Assembly (NCBI GenBank): GCA_030549775.1 | Contig: CM060177.1 | Location: 68,253,638-68,317,637 of the forward strand | Direction: 5' to 3' | DNA: 64,000 nt | Source of the DNA: Tamarix chinensis | Taxonomy: Eukaryota > Streptophyta > Magnoliopsida > Caryophyllales > Tamaricaceae | Shown here: piece after piece, positions 57,770 to 64,000 of the stretch | Numbering within the stretch: the first letter of the stretch is position 1 | Layout of the letters: each line of letters starts with the position of its first letter | Position numbers and translations under genes: made by a program | Notes under the pieces: generated by a model | What the model saw: only the letters and a program-made list of their open reading frames with translations | The model's database searches: none | Told to the model about the DNA's origin: nothing

Positions 57770-58850
57770 GTTAAGTATCCATTCCTTACTTGACAAATTA
57801 CCACATTACCCTTAAGGTTACATAATTACCAAATTATCCCTCGTCCACTTTAGATTACCAAATTGTCTCCTACACTTTTTAGATCACCATTCACCCCGCA
57901 TAATTACTACACTTATCATATTTCCCTTTTGGTTGGTTATATTACCAAATCGCCCTTCTCCTTTGTTATAATTACTAAATTGCCCTTGAGTTGGATAAAT
58001 TACCAAATTGCCCTTCTCCTTATCATAATTACCATTTTACCTCTCTCAATTATTTTAGTTGCCATTTACCCTTTTCAATTATCATAAATTCCAAATTAAC
58101 CTTCCTTATAATTAATTTACCCCTCTTCATAATTACAATTACCAATTTTACCCTTGTCTATATTTAAAATTACCATAATGCCCTTTAATTTCTTAATTTA
58201 CCAAATTACCCTTCTATAGCATCATACTTATCCATTTGCCCTTCTGCAATCATAATTTAATTTCTAAATTATCTTTTGTCGTTATCATAATTACCACGTT
58301 ACCCCTTACTCCCAAGTTTACCATAATGTCCTTTTATTTACAAAATTACCATTTTACCCCCTTACATCCAATTTTACCATAATATCCTTTTATTTATGAA
58401 AACTACCACCATACATCTTTTACTTTACAAATTACTATTTTACCCTTTCACATCTAAGATTACCATCTTTATCTTTCCATACATAATTACCATTTTGCCC
58501 TTCTTTCCCAAATTACCATATTACCCCTTTACTTATAAATTACCACTTCACCATACACTTATAAAATTTACCATATTACCCTTTCCTTATGAAATTACGA
58601 TTTTTCCCCACTACCTCCAAAATTACCATAATGCCCTCCTTCATCCAAAATTACTATTTTACCCCTACTTCCAAAATTACCATTCTTACCACTTACTTAT
58701 AAAATTATCATTTGGCCATTTAGTCATAAAATTACCATATTATTCTTTTATCTCAAAAAATTACCAAAATACCCTTTTCACTTATAAAATTTCCATTCAA
58801 CCCCTCTATTCACCATTTTTATGAATTTACTAACACTACATAAAATAATG
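57770..58850 (-). repeat. LTR-E ~1.1-kb degenerate array, AATTACCATATTACCCTT type
   Basis: About forty units of 20-30 bp built from AATTACCA and TTACCCTT/TTGCCCTT words. LTR-C has the same word in the other orientation only two or three times (for example GGGCAAAATGGTCATTT at 41879). Expansion of an existing word in this copy is the simplest account. The 142-codon frame 58396-58824 inside it is an artefact. Confidence 0.88.
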
Positions 58851-59539
58851 ATATTAATACTTCATTTTTATCCTCTAAGTCCACCAACTTGTCATTATTC
58901 AACATAATACTCATTAGCAACTACATACATTAATTCACACACCTCATGAGCATAATTACTAAAATACCCTTAAACAATAACATCATTCATGCATTAACAA
59001 CATGGTGCATCATAAACAAGTATTTAACATTTCTATCCATATTCCAACTCCTTCTTTATTTAACATACCTACATATGGCACAAAATTTATCATGCTTTTT
59101 CTTTTTAATAAACAATATAAGAAACCATAAACATATCATGCTAAGCATACAAAACATGCATAAAATCATACTAAACCCTAAATGTGCTAGCTTGCGTTTT
59201 TCCATATATTTAAGGGAGGATTAACGGTTACCTTAATCCTGCAAAATATCAAATCTTACCAAGCATAATTAGCAACTCAACACCTAAAAATAATATCCAT
59301 CATATTTGTTAGAAATAAGAAGTTAAAAAGGATAAAACTTTATAAAACAAAATTATTTAATAATAATACACTTTAATTAAATATGGATATACCTCAAAAC
59401 TTTTCCAAATTAAATCCAAAATAAGGGGGAGCTCACACTGCATGGGCAGTGTGAGTTTCATGCAAAAACCATGGGGGAAAAAGGCTCAAAGAGGGTGAAG
59501 GGAGCAAAATACATTATTTTCGGGTTAAGGTATTTAGGC

Positions 59540-60660
59540 TAGAAAAGAAGGTGGTTGGGGGAGGTTCTAAGGCAAGTGAATGGTGCAGAAAATAAGAGGG
59601 GTTGTAGGTGGAGGCTAAGGGTGGTTTCACGGAGGCTCAAGGCGACGTAGACGGCGGCGGAGAGGCAGCAAAGTTGGCTGCCAAGATGGGTTGAGGGAAA
59701 GGGGTTGTGAAGGAAGGAAAAGGAGAGGGGAAAATGGAGGGGTGCAAGAGTTGGTTTCGACCAACCAAGACATGGCAGTTGTAGAGGGGGTTGTAGGGTG
59801 TCGAACGGTGGGCTGGGTGGTGGCAGAGGTTTCCGGATGGCGGCGGTATAGGTGGTTGCAGGTGGCTTGGCGGTAAGGGGAAAAACTGGGGAGAAAAAGG
59901 AAGAGGAGGAGAAGGGAGGAAGTGTAGGGCTCGAAGGGGCTGTGTGGTGGTGTAGGGTGGTAGTAGGCTGTGGCAGAAGGCGGCGCAGGGGCTGAGCGAG
60001 GTGGTTCAGGCGGCGGCGGATGGCGGTGATAAAAAAAATGGGGGACGAATGGGAGGAGGAGAAAAGAGAGAAGAGGCTCGGGATGAAGAGGTGAGACTCG
60101 AAAAAAATGGGGAATAAAGGGCTTGGGAGCTGAAGAAAAAGAAGAGGGAGAAGAGAGGGGCAAGGCTGGCCAGCGATCGGTGCTGTAGGTGGCAAGTGGT
60201 GGTCGGGTGGCAGGGGAAGACAGGGAAGAAAGGGGAAAGAAACAGGGGCACGCAGGGTGTGGTCCAGGGCTGGTTTGGCTCGAAAAGGGAAGGAAAACGA
60301 TGGGGGAAGAGAGAGGGAGAGGGAGTAGGTGGTGGTGGCAGGTGTAGGGTGGCGGTCGGCGCTCGACAATGGCAGAAAAGAGAGTTGGGATTGGGAGGAG
60401 GAAGAAAGGAGAAGAAGAAAGGGACTGGCGGCTGGACCGGCGCAGAAAAAGAAGGGAGTCGGCCGGTCCAGAGGAAAAAGAAAGGAGGGCGGGCTGGCGT
60501 GTTGGCCGGCGTGCAAGGGAGAGAAGGGGGGGAGGCGGGCCGAAGGCCCAATGCGCGGGGAGAAGGCTGGACTGGCGAGGCAGCCCGAGGGAGGAAGAGA
60601 AAAAAAAAAGAAAAAAGAAAAGAAGAAAGGGAAAAAGGGAAAAAGGGCAAAAATGGAATG
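59540..60660 (-). other. Pyrimidine-rich island of LTR-E
   Basis: The minus strand is C/T-rich and open in all three frames over several hundred bases (longest 325 codons, 59539-60516), with translations dominated by Pro, Ser, Leu and Phe. Because pyrimidine-rich strands lack stop codons by composition, and the frames differ in every LTR copy, this is not called as a gene. The matching islands of LTR-0 and LTR-1 hold TATA boxes, so it is more likely promoter/leader DNA. Confidence 0.7.
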
Positions 60661-61329
60661 AAAAAATAGGAAAAATGATTTAATTTAATTTATAAAATCG
60701 TAAAATATAATATTATTGGTAAATTATTTAATTCAATACTTTAATTTATTATAATCTAATATTTTAGTTTAAAAAGGATAAAGTTGGTAAAATATTAGTT
60801 TTGGAAAATTATTTAAATAAAATAATATGATAAGTAGCAAAATATTTATTTTTAATTTATTAAATACTTTTATCCAAATTTACATACTCTAAAATCTATA
60901 AAATAAATAATTTTACAGGCTAATTTTATTTCAAATAAAGTCATTTATTAAAATATAGGTTTTCGAAAATTTTGGGGTATTACACATACTACTCAACTAG
61001 TTCATCGAGGACATAGTAAAACTTACTAAACTAACATACCAAAGATGCTCTTTGAAGCATGAATAGATAAAACACAACACAATAACCATAAGGCATCATG
61101 ATAATACATGTTATAAACATGAGAGCATACATGAGGTAACCCAAACACAACAATCATAACAGATAAGTTGTAGTCACCAAACTATATACTATTCATGCAT
61201 GCTCATTTAGAATGTAATAACACTTACCATTAAGCATCTGAAGTTTCTCTCGGAAGCAATAATTAAAACCCAACTTTACACCACAATTATAACCTTCACA
61301 ACATAATTCATGCCTTAGAATAAATCCCA

Positions 61330-61625
61330 ACCAAATCTATAATATCATATGCATACTTATGGGTATACTATAATAAAATCTATAACATCACAAGTATACT
61401 TACAGGTATAATATAATAAAATTTAGAATATCACAAGTATACTTATAGGTAAAATAAAATAAAATCCATAACATCATAATTATACTTACATGTATAGTAT
61501 ATTAAAATCCATAACCTCACATGTATACTTACAAGTATAATATAATATGATCCATAACATCATAGGTATACTAACAGGTATAATATAATAAAATCCATCA
61601 CATCATAGGTATAATTAAAGGTATA
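61330..61625 (-). repeat. LTR-D ~55-bp tandem repeat
   Basis: About six units with cores ATCCATAACATCA and GTATACTTACAGGTATA, separated by ATATAATAAA. LTR-C has about three diverged units at 42940-43100. Confidence 0.85.
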
Positions 61626-64000
61626 ATGCTCATGGACATAATACAAATACAGGTAGGTACAAAGGTTGCTACTGAAATCATGAGTAGACATGAAGGGTAC
61701 TATAAAAACCATAGGTAGGTACAAAAGCTACTAACGAAACAATAGTTAGGAACGAAGGCTACTACCAATCAAATAATATCATTTCCATTTTTATTTACTC
61801 AAAGGGGATACAATAACTATCCAGAGACATAAAAGTACATCGGTCATACTATACACAAGGCATTATGGTACCCTCCCAACCATATAACCTAGAGGCATAG
61901 CAATACTTTAGTTATACTGATGTATGAGGCACACAATACCTTCCTCACCTAAGACACCTAATCCTTAAGTATCAATATCCCTTCTAGGCTCTGTTGGTCA
62001 CCTATAGAGTAGACTAGCACCTTACTAGGGCAAAACAGGCACAGTAGAACATATAACTCAAGGACTCCTACCTCATCTCTAGGGTAGCTACACATAGAAA
62101 GAAACCATTCCCATAATCAAGTTCTTCCACTTTATGTATTTATATTTTATAAGGTGATCATAGATATCACATATTGCACAATTATTTCCATTTCCATAAT
62201 TATTCATTTTTCCTTTATTTTCATATATCCAAGTTAACACTAAGGTCAATAGTCCAAACTAAGGTCAAAGTCAACACTAAGGTTAACCTATTAAACTTCT
62301 AAGGCCATCCTGTGCCTAATTACTCACATTTGGGCACATTATATTGAAATGACAAAAATGCCCCTAAGACCAGTAGTTACCAGATTATCATCCATTTAAA
62401 TACTAAATCCATTTTATTTATTAATTTATCATGAAAAGGATAAAATAAAATAATTAAAATTTTTTATTATGCAATTTAAAATATTAACTATATCAAAAGA
62501 CCATTTTGCCTTTACATACAAAATCCTATGATACATTTTTAAAACGTACAAAACACATGATCATATAATAAAAAACATATAATGCATATTAGACATTTTT
62601 TTAAGGATAAATATCATAATACACTAAAAATGACTAAATTTTCCCTAGTGCACATATCCATAATTATTATTCAACAATTATATCTAAGCATGCTCACCCT
62701 ATTATTATACATACTCATCCCACAAAATATTTTTCAGTCATTAGAATCATTTTAATCATACTTTTGTGCCCAAAATATTTTATATCAGATAATATGCTCA
62801 ATTAAATTTTCATGATAACAACCAATAACATATCATTATAACATAATGAATCATGCTTAGCATATTTCATGTATAAAGGTCCTAATGTACTATCATGCAA
62901 TATTTATCATTTTAGTAGAGTATAATGGTTACCATATTGCAACATAATTAATTGAGATTGTACGTAAAAATACTGATGTGCTAACATACAATGTCATCCA
63001 TAATAATAAGGTATAACAATTACCTAAATTTCAACAAAAAATGCAAGTTAGTGGTATACAGTTAAAATTATAAGGCCTTGATAATAAAAATTTTGCACCT
63101 AAAAATAATACCACATTAATTAAGTTAATATGTATCGAATAAAATAATAAATATAAGATAAAATTATTTTTTTCTAAAATTATTAGAATACCCTTATATT
63201 TTATATAGGTACCAAAAATTTATAAGGCAAAATGATCCACTTATGTTGCACATATAATGTAGGGATTACACGAGTGTGGGGGGGCTATTAGGCTAGGGGA
63301 TGGCTGGGAGGTAAGGTAGGGAGAGGTGGCAATAGGCGGTGGAGATGATGGCAATGGTTGGTGGTGTTGTTGGAGTTGCAGTTGTTGGTTAGAAGTTAGG
63401 GTTACATGTAGGGAGAAGAGGGGTGGTGGCTCTAGTAGGGTAGAAAAAGGAAGGGGCTAGGATTTGATGGTGATGGCTGGTTGGTGGCTCAAAGGGGAGA
63501 TTTGTGGCTGAGTTAGTGATAATTGGTTATGGGGTGATGCTAACTTGTGGTGATGGTGCTAGCCGTGGTCGTGTAGACTAGTTGCGGTGGAGTCGGAGCT
63601 ATAGTGGAGGGTGGAGGAAAATGGATTGCTTGGTAGTAGTGGTCGCTGGTAATGCAGGATGGTGATGGGTGGTTGTAGTTGGTGTATGGTTGTGGTGGGG
63701 CTCAATGGAGTATATAGGCTACAAGATGGTGGTGGTTCGAATGGTAGAGGGTGGAGGCTGGGGTAGTTCTATCATTTGGGGAAGGGTGGTAGTTCTACTT
63801 GCTTGGGGTATTGTGGATGGTGGGTGTGATGCTAGAAGTGGCAGTAACGATATGGTTGGTCGGGGATGGGATAATCAAACAAAAAGAGAGAGAGAGGGAA
63901 GGGGGTTATGTGAAACCAAAAGGAGCGGAGAGGAGAAAGGAAGTAGGGTTAGTGGGAGGAGGGTTGGGTTTTACATATATGTGTGTAGCTGAGGGTATTC

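Larger units (their letters stand above)
55918..60984 (-). mobile_element. LTR-E: 5.07-kb solo LTR inside LTR-D
   Basis: From TTTAACACCCCC (55918, 3' end with one G to T change) to GGGGTATTACA (60984, 5' end). The flanks TATAC (55913-55917) and CATAC (60985-60989) are a target duplication with one transition. In its own 5' to 3' order: AT-rich start (60670-60984), pyrimidine-rich island on the transcribed strand (59540-60660), ~1.1-kb TTACC array, palindrome boxes (57346-57355 and 57509-57519), CCGGTGGACCGG array, palindrome (56332-56350) and 3' hairpins. Confidence 0.9.
55136..64000 (-). mobile_element. LTR-D: long LTR interrupted by LTR-E, 5' end beyond the window
   Basis: 3' end TGTAACACCCCC at 55136; body 55136-55917 and 60990 to the window end. 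Members of the C subfamily share its TAGCAGCC-type minisatellite (inverted at 61640-61770), the palindrome-box region (61960-62140, worn) and the GTAATTATACC-type repeats. The C-rich island appears as G-rich DNA from about 63270 onward; the frame 63669-63992 there is low-complexity. Net length in the window is about 3.8 kb, so little of the 5' end is missing. Confidence 0.8.

Noticed and set aside
58396..58824. A 142-codon frame rich in Tyr, Pro and Leu
   Set aside because: Translation of the degenerate TTACC array in LTR-E.
59539..60516. A 325-codon minus-strand frame, the longest in the window
   Set aside because: It lies in the pyrimidine-rich island of LTR-E; the other two frames of the same strand are also open (178 and 214 codons) and the translation is low-complexity Pro/Ser/Leu/Phe. 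No motif.

Overview
The window is nuclear DNA from a flowering plant with a repeat-rich genome. Evidence: degenerate plant Copia, Ty3/gypsy and LINE retrotransposons with initiator-Met tRNA primer sites, a FAR1/FRS-type pseudogene, AT-rich spacers, and a single intact gene of the plant-specific DUF761 family (9859-10485). I cannot name the species. I saw no tRNA, rRNA, CRISPR or organellar genes.

Layout. 1-4003: the end of a long (>=4 kb) non-coding solo LTR (LTR-A), which interrupts a degenerate minus-strand L1-type LINE (4004 to about 7150). 7151-9646: spacer. 9647-10485: TATA box and the DUF761 gene. 11260-16625: a decayed Copia element (TSD GTAGA) interrupted by an 868-bp solo LTR of a CRM-like chromovirus (TSD CCTCT). 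16631-23230: AT-rich DNA with one LTR remnant. 23231-25250: a FAR1/MULE-type pseudogene. 27145 to about 53200: a nest of LTRs. LTR-0 is split by LTR-B (minus, 28062-32986, TSD CACCA) and by LTR-1 (33842-52747). LTR-1 is split by a CRM-like gypsy element (35081-48996, TSD CCTCC). The 5' LTR of that element is split by LTR-3 (35929-45074), which is itself split by LTR-C (39805-43814, TSD CTAAT). 53760-54257: possible 3' end of another gypsy element. 54258-64000: minus-strand LTRs, with LTR-G interrupted by LTR-D, and LTR-D interrupted by LTR-E (55918-60984).

The long LTRs (net 4.0-5.1 kb) form one superfamily. They begin TGTAATACCCC or similar, end GGGGTGTTACA or similar, and have 5-bp target duplications, no internal domain and no lasting ORF. 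They share a layout: AT-rich start, pyrimidine-rich island (with a TATA box in two copies), microsatellites or private minisatellites, two short conserved palindromes, and a structured 3' end. Long LTRs with these termini fit Del/Tekay-type chromoviruses, but no linked coding domain proves it.

The most interesting signal is in the last ~150 bp of these LTRs. A terminal stem-loop is formed by an inner, direct copy of the LTR 5' terminus pairing with the LTR 3' end. Just upstream is a second hairpin whose arms differ in sequence between copies but stay complementary. A second notable signal is a ~57-codon reading frame that runs from gypsy pol across the polypurine tract into the 3' LTR and is still open in all three copies of that LTR. 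Nothing here is an operon; apart from the DUF761 gene the content is parasitic DNA at different stages of decay.
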